Shown here: piece by piece, positions 10,838-22,648 of the stretch
Position numbering within the stretch: the stretch's first letter is position 1
How the letters are laid out: each line of letters starts with the position of its first letter
Source of the DNA: Suillus spraguei
Taxonomy: Eukaryota; Basidiomycota; Agaricomycetes; Boletales; Suillaceae
Direction of reading: 5' to 3'
NCBI GenBank assembly: GCA_016800925.1
Contig: JABCPU010000230.1
Coordinates: 1 to 64,000 of the forward strand
Length of the DNA stretch: 64,000 bases
The notes under the pieces: generated by a model
Seen by the model: the letters and a program-made list of their open reading frames with translations, nothing else
The model's database searches: none
Told to the model about the DNA's origin: nothing
Translations under genes and position numbers: made by a program

Positions 10838-12019
10838 GCTGTAGCAAAGGCAAGCAAGGCATCACGGGTATGCCAGTCATTTATAGCAGCTCCTCACTTG
10901 TAACTGCCGCATAACACACCTTGTGTTCATCATTATCCCCTTCCCATGATACCACGAGTTCACTGCCAATCACGCTTCGTAAATTCCGCATACCACGCAT
11001 CATGCCACGTGCTTGCAATTCCCAGGAACGCTAAGTCTTACATATGGTACGTCTGACCGGGGACAGTCAATATTCAAAGTGCCCAGCGGATGTAGCGAGA
11101 AAAGTCATGCTGACCATCAAAACCCCATTTTCAACAAGCATCTCATTAACGTCTGCGGTGGCAACCAAAGAATTTCCTTATAGTGACGAAATAGCCTTTT
11201 CGCTCTGCTAAGGCGGAACCGTTCTTCTCCCGTAAACCCTTACTGGACCCTCGTGCCGATGCCCTCATGTCCCATCCTATTCCATCTAGAATCCATTGGT
11301 GCATAGTTACCTCGCTTCCGCTGTTACTAAACCTACAGCAGGATTTACCTTACATCTCAAGGGGCCGCTGCACGCTGTGCGCCTCTGTATTAGATACCCT
11401 GTTTATTTTCCTTCTCGCTACCGGACTCACATAATCATCTCATATGCGCTTGCCTATGTTAAAAAGGACTGAACATACATACCATTACTTTTACTTCCCA
11501 TTACATCCCTTCACTAGGACTTAGTATCTGAAACACTCGCTAGTCACAATCTATTTGCCTTTGAACTTTTCTCCATTCGAACTTCACTCTTAGATTTAAC
11601 CGCCAGTGACTTTACCGCTCGAAGTACCGTGCAACTTTCGACTTCACTACTCGTAACTGGACCACGGCCAGTGATCTCACTGGGTCATTTTCTCTCTCAT
11701 CTGCATTCTCGCTCATATGGAGTTGCCGCTACTGCTACCACACCACTGGTGGTAATAACATTTTCGTCTCACTCAAGTAACTTTGTTCCTGCTCTCGTTA
11801 GCTAGCCATTGCAGCTATTCTTACTGCATGTGTACCACTGACACCGCGCTAGTACCGCTACTGACCTCAGAAGTCGGAATTCCCATTTCCTTATTAGTAC
11901 TTCCTTGTTTCCTTCACACTAACATAGAAGGAATTGCTTCTATTTGCAGTCCTCTTGGGTCGAATATCTCACTCGCACCTTCAGTAGGATTAACACTGCA
12001 CTTATACTTAGGCCAGCGC
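10838..12019. other. Repeat-like non-coding region
   Basis: Only short chance ORFs are present. Positions 11560-11770 are rich in ACCGC/GCGGT-type motifs like LTR family A (1-822 and 29893-30768), which suggests a diverged LTR relative, but I could not align it or define ends. Confidence 0.35.
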
Positions 12020-13151
12020 TAGTTTCTTCATTTCACCATCTTCTCATTGAGCTTTCTATAATCCATTACTGGTCATAATTTGCCATCTTTTTTAGCCACA
12101 AAGAAGAAAGGTGCTGCAACAGGAGATTGTGAATCTCTAATATGTCCTAATGCAGTTTCGGCTTTTAACCAATCTTTCAGTGTGTCCATCTCTTTGGGTG
12201 ACAAAGAATACAGTTTCGCATTCAGTGGAAGATCATTCTCATCTTTGAGACCTATCGCATGATCCCATTTCTTTCTTTCAGGAAATCTCTTTGATTCCTC
12301 TTCTGAGAATACCCCCAGGTAATTGTGAAGCCAGTCTGGAACCATTTCTTCTACAGACTTCTTCTTCTTCTTAGTAGCTTCCTCTGCTACTTTCTGCTCC
12401 ATGGCGATAGAAGCTTTATATCTAATCCATTCATTCTTTGGACTATCTTCATCTTCTATTTCCTCAACCATCGCCCTCTTCTTCGCCATGCCTTCATTGT
12501 TATCTTCCTCTTCCATGGGAATCAGATCTGGCAAGTCACCCTGTTTTTAGGTTTTACGTTTTTCTCTATTTTTTTGTCTTTTGTCTTTTTGAGTCTCACA
12601 CTTGACTTCTGGAACAGTACTAGAGCCTTGCCTAAGGGTCTCTAGTTCTCTGATGGCTTTCGCTTCTTTGTTCTCATCTTTGAACATGCAAGAGAATTCT
12701 CCTAAGAAATCTTGAAAAACCAGTGTTCCTTCAGCTTGTTGTTTAATATAAGGTTCTGCCCATTTTCCAGCATTACCCTTAAGGTAAGACAACAATAAAC
12801 TGAGGTGTTGTCCTTGCATTGCATTGGGGTATTGGGTGAGATAGAGAGATACTTGTGCCAAAATGTTTCGATATCAATGGAATCCTTTTCTCCAGTGAAC
12901 TCTGTTGGTTTAGCTATCTTGGGAGCTCCTCCAGGTTTGGTAGACTCCTTCGCTTTCATTTCTGCAATTTCTTCTTGTTGCAAGCAAAGTCGTACCTGTA
13001 GGTCTTCATTTTGCTCTGATAACTCTCCATTCTGTGTTTGGAGTTGTTGTATCTGTTCGTTCATTGGAGCGATTGCCTGTTGTACCATGGTTTGGATGTA
13101 TCGCGCCAATTCTTCGGCATTGTAAGTGACGGGGTTGGTAGGTTCAGACAT
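12020..13151 (-). pseudogene. Gypsy element gag and start of pol, truncated (element 3)
   Basis: Gag starts at 13151 (MSEPTNPVTYNAEELARYI) with a Gln/Glu-rich coiled coil, then EFTGEKDSIDIETFWHKYL and capsid-like LLSYLKGNAGKWAEPY in a second frame (one frame change near 12850). Pol begins around 12534 and keeps only the RT lead-in: VPDWLHNYLGVFSEE, AKLYSLSPKE, SPVAAPFFFVAKKDGKL, then VMDYRKLNEKMV with a TGA replacing a Trp-like position at about 12062. Homology stops at about 12020, so the rest of pol and the 3' LTR are lost. It differs in sequence from elements 1 and 2, so it is a separate family. Confidence 0.82.
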
Positions 13152-13914
13152 TGTGCCAGTTGTATTCTGGAACCCAATTCACTGATGTTCTGTGGTTGAC
13201 TAGTTGTAATGGTCAACCTGAATAGGAAAGTGATGAAAAGGAAATGGGAAAAGAAGTATGTAAATGGAAAACTGAGCGGTCCCCAATATCTGATTGGATC
13301 TACCACCTACTCAGGTCCTAAAGGGTTCTTTATTCAACGCAACTAGGTGCTTCCCTATTTACTAACTAGGAAAACTATTGTAAAGGTTTTTGTGATCTTC
13401 CAAGTGGGAAAAGTTATCTCAAGGGACACGGTGCTCTTCCAGCCAAAGCTTACAAGCGACCAGTCTATCTTGGACAACGAGGCAATTCCACTAAATACTC
13501 AGAAGAGGACTAGACCTTCTATCGTATGAAGAGAAGTTATCGTAAAAGGAAACTATAGTAGAGTTCAGCAGGCAGGGTCTTGGGCCAGCACTGAAGTCAC
13601 GGATCGAACACCTAATGTTGCTCGTCCACCGACTACTAGCAGCAGCAATATAAGGCTGGGCCTGGTAGAGGTCTACTAACTACAAAAGACTATTGGTATG
13701 AAGTGCGGTCAAGTGAGCAAAGGGGAGAAGAAGATCGTGACTTTTAAGGTCGGGCAAGACAAAACATTTTGTACTGGTCTCCAAGTGCAAGTGCCTTTAG
13801 AGACGCGTACAGAAAGATGATAAGAGACTTCTAAGAGTCATCTACAACGGTACTATCATTGAAGAGGAGTCTAGAAGAAAAGTGTGCAGCGGTATGCAAG
13901 TCAGAGTCCCCTAA

Positions 13915-13925
13915 AGTTCAAACCT
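13915..13925 (-). other. Primer-binding site, self-priming type (element 3)
   Basis: Two nucleotides inside the LTR edge the minus strand reads AGGTTTGAACT. Its exact reverse complement (minus-strand AGTTCAAACCT) lies within the LTR at 14043-14053, 126 nt from its 5' end. The 11-nt length and layout repeat what is seen in element 1. Confidence 0.75.
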
Positions 13926-13927
13926 AA

Positions 13928-14179
13928 TGTCACAACCTACAAATGAATTAACACAAGGGCAGAGACTAGGACTCAAACTAAGGTTATCACAAGAATAGAG
14001 AGGAGCAAGGACGTCTTGGATTGCTACAGATGTAGATACAAGAGGTTTGAACTGAAGAACTACTACAACGACACTAGCTAACTATATACACATATTGAAA
14101 CTGAGATATAAACTGAGTCTGAAACTACTAGCCAATCATAAAATGGAAATGAGAATTGTACAATGTGATAGTTGTGACA
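13928..14179 (-). repeat. 5' LTR of element 3 (252 bp)
   Basis: Ends are TGTCACAAC (13928-13936) and GTTGTGACA (14171-14179), perfect 9-bp inverted ends. The 11-nt match to the adjacent primer site and the position upstream of gag support an LTR. Flanking 5-mers do not match, as expected for one LTR of a truncated element. The leader to gag is about 760 nt. Confidence 0.72.
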
Positions 14180-15231
14180 TAGTTATGACATCATATTCTA
14201 GAAGGTTCTAAGATCACATGATACTATCTTATCTTATCTTATCTGATAGCATCATAGAAGATCTCTTCATCTTCATCAGGGAGTTCAGTTATAGAAGCGG
14301 ATATAGGGATTTCAATGGGGTTAGGGTTTGTCTTAGCGCTGAGTTTAGATGCTTTAGGGAAATTGAGGAAAGAGTAATGATTTGTATTTGGAATTTGTGA
14401 CAAGTGCCTGGCTAGGTCGCTAACACAATGTAACTGAGTAGCCATTGGATGCAGAAGGCTTCCAATGAATTGATATTATAATTTTTGTATTTCATCACAT
14501 TTTCATCATGTTTATCACGTGATGTATGTAGAATTTGCATGACACCTACCTTAGCAACATATACCAAAGCAATGTCACATGTCCAAAAATGCCAAAATTC
14601 CACCAAGTTCATTCATTCAATACAACATTACACATTCTATTTACTACTACACAAATTCTAGTTACAGCAGCTCAATAAAACCCACATATATATGTCAGTT
14701 TGTATTATCTGTAGACACCAGTAATATTGGTGGTATGATATTTAATTATATGTCTGTTGAGTTTGTAAGACCTGTGATGTCTTGTGACACCTTGTGGCAC
14801 TTGTGACGAAATTGGTAGTTTGCTGATGGAGGAGGGTACTGCTGGCAGCTTCATGGTATCGCAGGTGCACCTGGCATATTAGGATCCGGACAATGAATTA
14901 TGAAGGCACAACTGAAGTGATTGATATGGTCTGCACTTAGCACCTGAGCCCAAACCTGAGGATGGTCCGTGACTTTGAGCTCAGCCAGACGAGGTTCAAA
15001 GGATAATAGACCATACCAATTCATTGTTCTTATTATGTTCCAGAAGCGCCTACACATCACACGGCCGAGGCATGTCAGGTAATCTTCCGGGAACTTCCAA
15101 AATAGGAGACGCGACAACTCAAGTTGTCAACTGTACAGTTCATCAGCCACAGATCCGGCAACTGCCAGCAAACTTCTGTACTGCTCACAACGCCAAGCTC
15201 GCACTCGATACCGTCCTCAAGATCCCTCAAA
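14180..15231. other. Intergenic region 5' of RPL3, short (TTATC)n repeat
   Basis: A short TATCT/TTATC run lies near 14224-14245. An 88-codon minus-strand ORF (14851-15117) has no recognisable domain. The last 100 bp before 15232 should hold the RPL3 promoter and 5' UTR. Nothing else recognised. Confidence 0.4.
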
Positions 15232-16736
15232 ATGAGGTGAGTAGCCTGCCAAAACAACATTTTAAAACGATTGAACTCACCAAAATTTCGCATTCACAGT
15301 CACCGTAAGGTTGGTCTTCTACCATGGAGAAAACGGGCAGGCTCGAGAGACTTATACTTTCTAATCTGTTCAGTACGAAGCCCCCCGCCATGGCTCACTC
15401 GGTTTCCTCCCCCGTAAACGTGCCGCACGCCACCGCGGTAAGGTCAAGTCCTTCCCCAAGGTGCGCGAGTAGAAGAATGTTCCAAGACTCGTCTAATCGC
15501 GCATCTACTTTTAGGATGACCCCAAGAAACCCGTTCATTTGACCGCCATGATGGGTTACAAGGCTGGTATGACCCACATTGTCCGTGACCTCGACCGTCC
15601 TGGTTCCAGTGCGTATTCTACCCAACTACAAAAGATATTGGATCTAAAGAGCATGCAGAGATGCACAAGCGTGAGGTCGTAGAGGCAGTTACAATCATCG
15701 AAACACCTCCTATGATCGTTGTTGGTGTTGTCGGCTATGTCGAGACTCCCCGTGGGCTCCGCACTCTCACCACCGTTTGGGCATCCCATCTATCAGACGA
15801 GATCAAACGTCGCTTCTACAAGAACTGGTACCGCTCGAAAAAGAAGGCTTTCACCCGCTACGCCAAGAAGCACGCAGAGGACGGCGGCAAGTCCACTGCT
15901 CGTGAGCTCGAGCGTATCCGCAAATACTGCACTGTCGTCCGTGTCCTCGCCCACACCCAGATTCGCAAGACCGGTCTCAGCCAGAAGAAGGCACACCTCA
16001 TGGAGATCCAGGTTAACGGTGGCTCCGTCGCAGACAAGGTCGAGTTCGCACAAGGCCTGTTTGAGAAGCCTGTGGGGGTTTCGAGTCTTTTCGAGCAGGA
16101 TGAGGTGATCGATGTTATTGCCGTTACGAAGGGTCATGGTTTCGAGGGTGTTACTCACCGTTGGGGTACCAAGAAACTTCCTCGCAAGACTCATAAAGGT
16201 CTTCGCAAGGTTGCTTGTATTGGTGCATGGCATCCTTCGAAAGTCATGTTCTCAGTCGCACGTGCTGGTCAAAGTAAGTCACATTACTTTTTTTCATGGT
16301 ATCGCGGTATCAAGCAATCATGCAGACGGTTACCACCATCGTACGGAGCTCAACAAGAAGATTTACCGCATTGGCTCTGGCGAGGATGCCGGTAACGCTT
16401 CTACGGAGTCTGACATTACGAACAAGAAGATCACGCCTATGGGTGGCTTCCCCCACTACGGTATTGTGAACAACGACTTCCTGATGCTCAAGGGCTCGAT
16501 CCCTGGTACCAAGAAGCGTGTCATCACCCTCCGTAAGTCCCTTATGGTACACACCTCTCGTCGGGATCTCGAGAAGGTGCAACTCAAGTTCATCGATACA
16601 TCATCGAAGTTCGGCGTAAGTGCAGCCTACTATTTTTTCATCAACGAATTATCTCACGTGCCGAACTCAGCATGGCTCGTTCCAAACCTTCGAGGAAAAG
16701 GCTGCGTTCCTGGGAACGCTCAAGGCCAGGGATTGA
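15232..16736 (+). CDS. RPL3: 60S ribosomal protein L3 (uL3)
   Basis: Seven exons: 15232-15236, 15300-15309, 15374-15460, 15515-15608, 15659-16273, 16326-16615, 16671-16736. They total 1167 nt and encode 388 residues, the usual length. The protein starts [20 protein letters not shown] and ends GTLKARD. Other uL3 signatures include [17 protein letters not shown], the W-finger region [20 protein letters not shown] and [14 protein letters not shown]. uL3 sits near the peptidyl-transferase centre of the large ribosomal subunit. The first coding exon is only ATGAG and the second only 10 nt; they join as ATG AGT CAC CGT AAG. Introns are 50-64 bp. All phases close, so the gene looks intact. No neighbour is linked to it; the accessory block begins about 1 kb downstream. 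Confidence 0.97.
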
Positions 16737-17819
16737 TTGCATTTTTGACATACTACTTAGGCATTATGTTTTTTTACATCTTTTCACGACTATCCATGCT
16801 ATGCTTTAGTACCGCCAAATCAATGTGTCTGCATGCATGACGATGATTTCTGGAGTGGTCGAAGATTCTGGTGGCAGAAAAGGTTTGGTCTGGAGTTCCT
16901 TGCACTGCGAGAATGATGAGATGCGATCATGACGTTCCATTGCTCTTGCAATGCAATACTTACTACTAGTAACTAATTACTGTGACGACTAGCATCATTC
17001 AATATTCAGTGAGTACTGCTAAGAGTCGTGAGTGATTCCAATTTCAAGACCTAAATTTAGGCAGGATGAATTCGCAACTTGTTCATGTTCCGCTCTATGA
17101 CTCATTCACACGACTTCTCTACTGTAACTCGCATGCCATTCAGATCTCTCTTGATAGGCCCTTAGCTGAAGCTCCACTGTATGACTGTCCGGACAATAGC
17201 AGATTTAGGACGGCAAAACGGCCAAATATGTGATTGCTATCCTGAGGCGGTGATCATCACGTACCTACCCCGCCTCGACGTCCGCGGCACCTCCTGCTCA
17301 CGATACCAACAACCTAGATAGCACATTCCGCATACCAGAAACTTTGTATTTCCGCAAAATTTTCTTGTGAATGCTCGGAATTCGTGCATGTAGGTTGTCT
17401 CGCGAGCAACGCTTTATACGTGTTATTTTTCAAAAGATGGACCCCTAGATTCATAGCAATCCCTGCCAGACAAACCTTCATTCAATTATCTTATTGGCCG
17501 AGGCTTCCCTCGCATACATGGCCGATCAAGGCCTGTTATAGTTATCGAACACCGACCATGTCCTCCCCGACCAGTAAGAGGAGCCAATCGGGTACAACAT
17601 CTGCAACAGTAGTGCACTCATGAATTGCCCTTCACAGTTATTATTTTATTTCGCCATTCTAAACTGAGAACTGAAAGTTTGAATCGATAATAATCTTTCG
17701 TATATCGCTGAAGATAACATGAACTGTGGCTTCAGCGCAATAACGACTAAAAAGGTGCGCGAGCTGACTCTAACCTTATATGCCAGAAAGTGCCTCAAAA
17801 GGCGGATTTTGGATTTCGG
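16737..17819. other. Intergenic region between RPL3 and the P450 block
   Basis: Contains the RPL3 3' UTR and short chance ORFs only. No repeat ends, RNA gene or conserved reading frame recognised. Confidence 0.4.
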
Positions 17820-20800
17820 ATCTGGCCAGCGAGAAGCGATATATATAACTGTATCACCTAATCAACGTACAGGCGGTCATTTGCTATTTTCCGTTTTATG
17901 GGCTGCGATTCGCTAACCCATTGCTCGCATCATGGCCCAATTAATGGTCGCCTTGCTATCCTTGCCGGCGTTCCTCTATCCTTTGTCGTCATCACGGCAA
18001 TTAGTCGGTTCATCAAGAAGCGACAGAATAACCCTCCTCTCCCTCCTGGCCCAGTGCCTCTCCCACTGTTAGGGAGTGTCTTATCTGTTAACGCTCATGA
18101 GCCTTGGCTGACTTATACCGAATGGGGTGCTGCGTATGGTACGTGAACAGATAGTATAGGGCACACGTGGTACAAATCATTATATCAGGGGACTTGGTCT
18201 TCGTGCGAATGCTAAACGAGGAAATAGTCGTGGTCAACTCTCAGGAAATTGCAGAAGACTTATTGGACAAACGTTCTCGGATTTACTCTGATCGACCATA
18301 TCTAGCCACACTCGAGCCGTGCGTTTTTTCAGTATCATTCTATTCAACCAGTTTGAGGTTTTTGCAGATATGGCTTGTCGATCAACTTTGCATTCTTAGG
18401 TTATGGTGATGAATGGCGTCGCTGCCGACGACTCTTCCACCAAACTTTCCGTTCCGAGTCTGCAGTAAAATTTCGCCCAATGCAAATCACACGAGCTCGT
18501 GAGATGGTCGCCAACCTAGTCGATGATCCTCAACATTATCTTAGCCACTTCGAAACGTTAGAAACTGATTTTTACAAATTGAATGATTATTTATCTATTC
18601 ACAGATTCTCGTTATCTGTTGTGATGTCGGCTGTATATGACTACGATATCCGTGCTCGTGATGATCCTATGGTACAGATTGTGGTAAAGGCACTGAATCC
18701 GGGCACGGCCGTGTTGACCCCGGAGAGCGCATTGTTACTTAAGACCTTTCCCTTCTGTGAGTTCAACTCTGCTAGATGAGAAGGCGTTAACATGACATGC
18801 GCCTTTGTGTAGTGCTAAAGTTACCTGACTGGTGCTGGGGATCCTCGATAAAGCGTGGTGCTCGAGCTTCGACCGAGCGCGTCAATGAAATGGCCGAAGT
18901 GCCATTTCGATATGTGCAGCAGCACATGGTGAGTATTTGGCTCTTATTCCTGACATTGATTGAACCCTTGCCAAGGCCGACAGCTCATTCGTCACTCGAT
19001 CTTCAATGGTTGCAGAAAATTTACGACGAATGGAGATGCAGGAGCAGGCATCCAAACCTGTGCTCGAGAATGCCTTAAAGAAAGCAGCTACTACTGCTGT
19101 TGGGGGTGCGTGAACTTTTTTTACAAGCAACGTTGTGCTCTTTACATATACCAATATCACACAGCTTCGTATGACACGGTGAGTGGATGACTCCATCATG
19201 TTGTCCGCTGCTGATCCTCGTCATAGACTGTGGCAGTTTTGATGGTTTTTGTTCTGGCCATGGTATTATATCCAGACGTTCAGAAACGTGCACAAGCGGA
19301 AATCGACTCAGTGGTTGGAAGAGATCGGCTGCCAACGTTTGAGGACAGAGCGTCACTACCCTATATTGATGCAGTTATGCGGGAGACTTTCCGATGGCAA
19401 CCAGTTGCACCTCTTGGTATTCTTCCTCGTCAAGTGATCTATCCTGTACTGATGATCTCACAGGCGTATCACATGCTACGTCGAGTGATGACGTATACGA
19501 TGGCTATTTCATTCCAAAAGGTCTGCTGCTTTTGTTCCATCAATACAATCATCATTTATAATACTGTACATCAGGCACAATCATCACGTATAACACATGG
19601 TCCGACATGCTCTTTCCAGGTTTCATGATACTGACTTAATTGTAGGGCCATTACACGAGATGAAAAGCGGTACCCTGACCCATCTCGTTTTATACCAGAG
19701 AGGTTCATCGATGTCGATGGCGCGTTGACAAGTGATGACCCCGCACAATATGTTTTTGGCATTGGCCGGCGTATATGCCCAGGTTCATCAAGTTATTCTA
19801 GTCCTATAAAAGATTTGCTGACGAACAGACTTGGATCAGGACGGTATACTGCTGATGCTTCCACATGGTCTGCCATTGTGACCATGTTGGCTGCATTGGA
19901 TATTTCTTCTGCCAAAGATAACCAGGGCAAAGTCATCAGCTTCACGCCCACGCTAATTACGGGAGTGGCTTGGTAATTGACTTCCTCGTGTCATTCTATC
20001 CTCTTATCACTGACCTCAATTTTGTTGTTTCAGTTACCCTGCGGTCTTCCCTTGCAGTATTTTAGCACGGTCTCGCATTCATTCAGACCTTGTGAACAGT
20101 TGCCGAGCTGCCGAGCTTTAAAAGAAGGGATGACGCCCCATCTGTAGTCTGATTGGAGCACTAGTGGTGTAAACGATCGAGTATGTACTTCCTGTATATT
20201 ATGCTAACAGACGACAAAGTGCCATATTGGCTTCGGTCAGCCAGTGTGTCTAGCTGTTGTGTCGAGGGTCTTGCGACGTTTGGGTGACGGCGCGCCAGAA
20301 TATATCGTTCTGCCGCCGCCTCTGTCACAATCTGTATTTCATGTAGTGCCTCGTTTGTACTTCGCTACTGCTCTGAAATGAGACATGGACTAATACGTTA
20401 TTGTCGGGCTCATCAGAACAGGTCAGGACCGATTCCAGTCTCATCAGCCACAGCGAAATTTGATTTTTATATTTTCAGAAACTGTATGCCATCGATGAAG
20501 CTTGAAGTCCAATAAGGACTCGGTACTCGGTACCCAGTTGGGGTTATTTGCACCTTGATTATCATTGGTCACTGCTCAGAATCTTGTTGTTCATTTGACG
20601 CGGGGTGTTAAAGGTGTTGTCTTCCACTTGCTCACCTGCTGAGATAACTGAATTACTGTGCCGGCGAGTGAATAATTCAGATGACACAAAAAATGGGTAC
20701 GCAAGTCTCCAATGGTCTTCATAAGGTCTGCACGAGGACTTTGAAATTTCTGCTACATACATGTGATTCACCCGAGGCCGCCTGGTGCCTCGATGTTCCG

Positions 20801-20835
20801 GTCTTATCATCACTCGGCGACTAATTGAATTTCAA
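17820..20835. repeat. Left arm of a 3-kb inverted duplication
   Basis: Sequence from about 17820 to 20835 matches the reverse complement of about 39043-42185. The match includes the P450 gene, roughly 100 bp upstream and 860 bp downstream, ending near a shared CGCCGAGTGAT motif. The arms are similar throughout but carry scattered substitutions and small indels. About 18 kb separates them. Confidence 0.85.
17898..19976 (+). pseudogene. Cytochrome P450 pseudogene (copy 1)
   Basis: This is a CYP-like gene of the class usually labelled O-methylsterigmatocystin oxidoreductase-like: N-terminal anchor, PPLPPGP hinge, YGDEWRRCRR, K-helix ETFR, and heme loop FGIGRRICPG. Exon structure mirrors the intact inverted copy at 39990-42047. 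Three defects are visible against that copy: a 4-bp deletion just after the original ATG at 17931 (an in-frame ATG at 17898 could replace it), loss of the CAG 3' splice site before exon 6 near 18940, and TGA at 18961-18963 where the partner has TGG. The rest, including the 14-nt I-helix exon and heme exons, is preserved. P450s of this type act as ER-bound monooxygenases; this copy is unlikely to be functional. Confidence 0.85.
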
Positions 20836-21038
20836 ACCATTTTGATTGATACATAAGATTGAATACCAGGCTGACTCGGGAACTTGGCATTGTTGTATGA
20901 CAGTCAATGCTACACCTGGCCGGAGAAACTGTCTCACAAAAGTCAAGATCTCGTGGGATTTCCGACTAGCCAGTTTATATGGATCTTGTTATCAGATTGA
21001 TTTACAAGGGTGATATTCTATTGTCAATGACAAAAATA
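20836..21038. other. Short spacer between inverted arm and MITE
   Basis: No feature recognised. The MITE target (AAAAATA) closes this segment. Confidence 0.3.
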
Positions 21039-21585
21039 GGAGAAGTGTTAACAATGCAGCGGGGAACATGGCCTGATGGCAAGCAATATCATACGCAGTG
21101 GCCCATTACTTATACTGTCGAGATACGCAACTAAGTTCGACCCGAATTGGGTGCGACCAAACGTTACCCTTACCCGTGACCTATACCCTGCAGAGCCCTC
21201 GTTTGAACCCAACATTCGAAATGAACATGGTTGAAAATTAATGCTGGACTTCATTACTACTCCAAGGTTTCTTTGAACTTAAGAAAAATATAGAAGCTTG
21301 AAGCACATCATAAGTCTCATACTACTGACTTGGATAGGATATCTACAAATATCAAAATGTGCTGCGAAGTCCCGCAGACCACGTAGAACCGAACCGTGAG
21401 CAACTGGATACCTTGTGCACTGGAACTTTGGCGGAACTGTGCTGGCTGTACAAGAACGCTGCCTGTAGGGGTGCATGTGTACTTAAAACTCCGCATGAAA
21501 ATTGCCGCATGCCGTGCATTGGGCTGTGTTAGAGCGCTTACTGAATTTGACTCTGAATTGTAAGTACTATTGTTAACACTTCTCC
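21039..21585. mobile_element. MITE-like element with 17-bp TIRs and TA target duplication
   Basis: GGAGAAGTGTTAACAAT at 21039-21055 is exactly inverted at 21569-21585, with TA immediately outside on both sides (21037-21038 and 21586-21587). The 547-bp interior has no transposase-like ORF. Length, perfect TIRs and TA target point to a non-autonomous Tc1/mariner-type element. Its TIR differs from the Tc1 element at 34768, so it belongs to another family. Confidence 0.7.
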
Positions 21586-21589
21586 TAGA

Positions 21590-22152
21590 TTTTTCAATCA
21601 CTGGAACGCCCGTTAAAGCTGGTCCCCGTTCCCCTCACCAGTATGATACACTTCTCCAAGGTACTAATAACCTCTTGGAGCGCGATAGAGCTCGTGTGAA
21701 TGCCCTTCCTAGGGATTCCAGCGTGCGCAGACAAAGTTTGGTTAACGTTCCTTTGACAAATGATTATGCGAATACGAACTACTTCCTAGCAGTTGGCATT
21801 GGCAACCCCCCCACAACTTGTAAGTTCAATATTGGGAAAATTGAAGACAACTTGGTTCTCGACAGCGGTCAATCCTCGACACAGCGAATGGGTTGGCAAG
21901 GGTGGATAGGTGATATATCAGCCTTGAAGTTACCTGGGATCCAACTGCGTGAGTAACACAGTTTCAAGAAATCAGAGAATTCCTATGGAACGGGTTGTCG
22001 ACATTTTTATCGAGGATAAAATCTTTAGTCATAAGCCGACTCGTTTCAACTTGCACCCGTGTCATCATGTGAAGCGGAGCATTTGTCACGGCTATTCCGA
22101 AGGTTCGTCGAGGTCCGACACTTATGTCGGGGAAAGCCTTGTATATGAATAA
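21590..22152 (+). pseudogene. Pepsin-like aspartic protease (family A1) fragment
   Basis: The plus frame from about 21596 reads like the end of the propeptide and the start of the mature enzyme: VNVPLTNDYANTNYFLAVGI then GNPPTT, then a damaged first active site LVLDSGQSS where DTGSS-type sequence is expected. The frame then degrades; a further short ORF (21949-22152) has no clear homology, and the second active-site half is absent. The MITE lies immediately upstream, where the signal peptide should be. Secreted A1 proteases of this type (polyporopepsin-like) degrade extracellular protein. This is a non-functional remnant. Confidence 0.65.
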
Positions 22153-22648
22153 ATCGCGACCAGTGAGAAGTTCGGATATCTCATCGATCTAGACGGGTGG
22201 AATTATCCTTGTTTTTTCTCGCCTGTTTACGTTCTGTTTACAGCCTCTAGTAAACATATGGCTATTCCGGTCGATTCTAAATCTCGTTTCCGCAGTGAAT
22301 GCTGGAAACGTGCTGACTAAGCTATGGAAAGGCCCAACTTAGTGCGTAGCTCCTAAGCTTGACTAGAAACTCATGAGACTTCCAGCTGGTCGTAAGCAGC
22401 GCCAATCAGCGTTGATATAAGTTCCGAGCCGCTCGTGCATATTTGTATTTGCCAAAAAAAAAACGCCAATAGGGAATTCCGCACAACAACGTACATGAGA
22501 ACCTAGATACAATTGGCCTGTGGTTTGGAAAGCATTTCCATAATACAACGAGGTGCGAAATGACACCGACTTTGAAGGTTTGAATCAAAATCTAGGATGC
22601 GGAAAGTCATCCACTTGCGACTTAAAAATGAAAGGTATGTAGTCTCTA
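22153..22648. other. Spacer without recognised gene
   Basis: Only short ORFs with no recognisable homology. An A9 run lies near 22456. Confidence 0.3.

Noticed and set aside
14851..15117. 88-codon minus-strand ORF next to RPL3
   Set aside because: No motif, no partner exons identified and overlap with the RPL3 upstream region; not supported as a gene.
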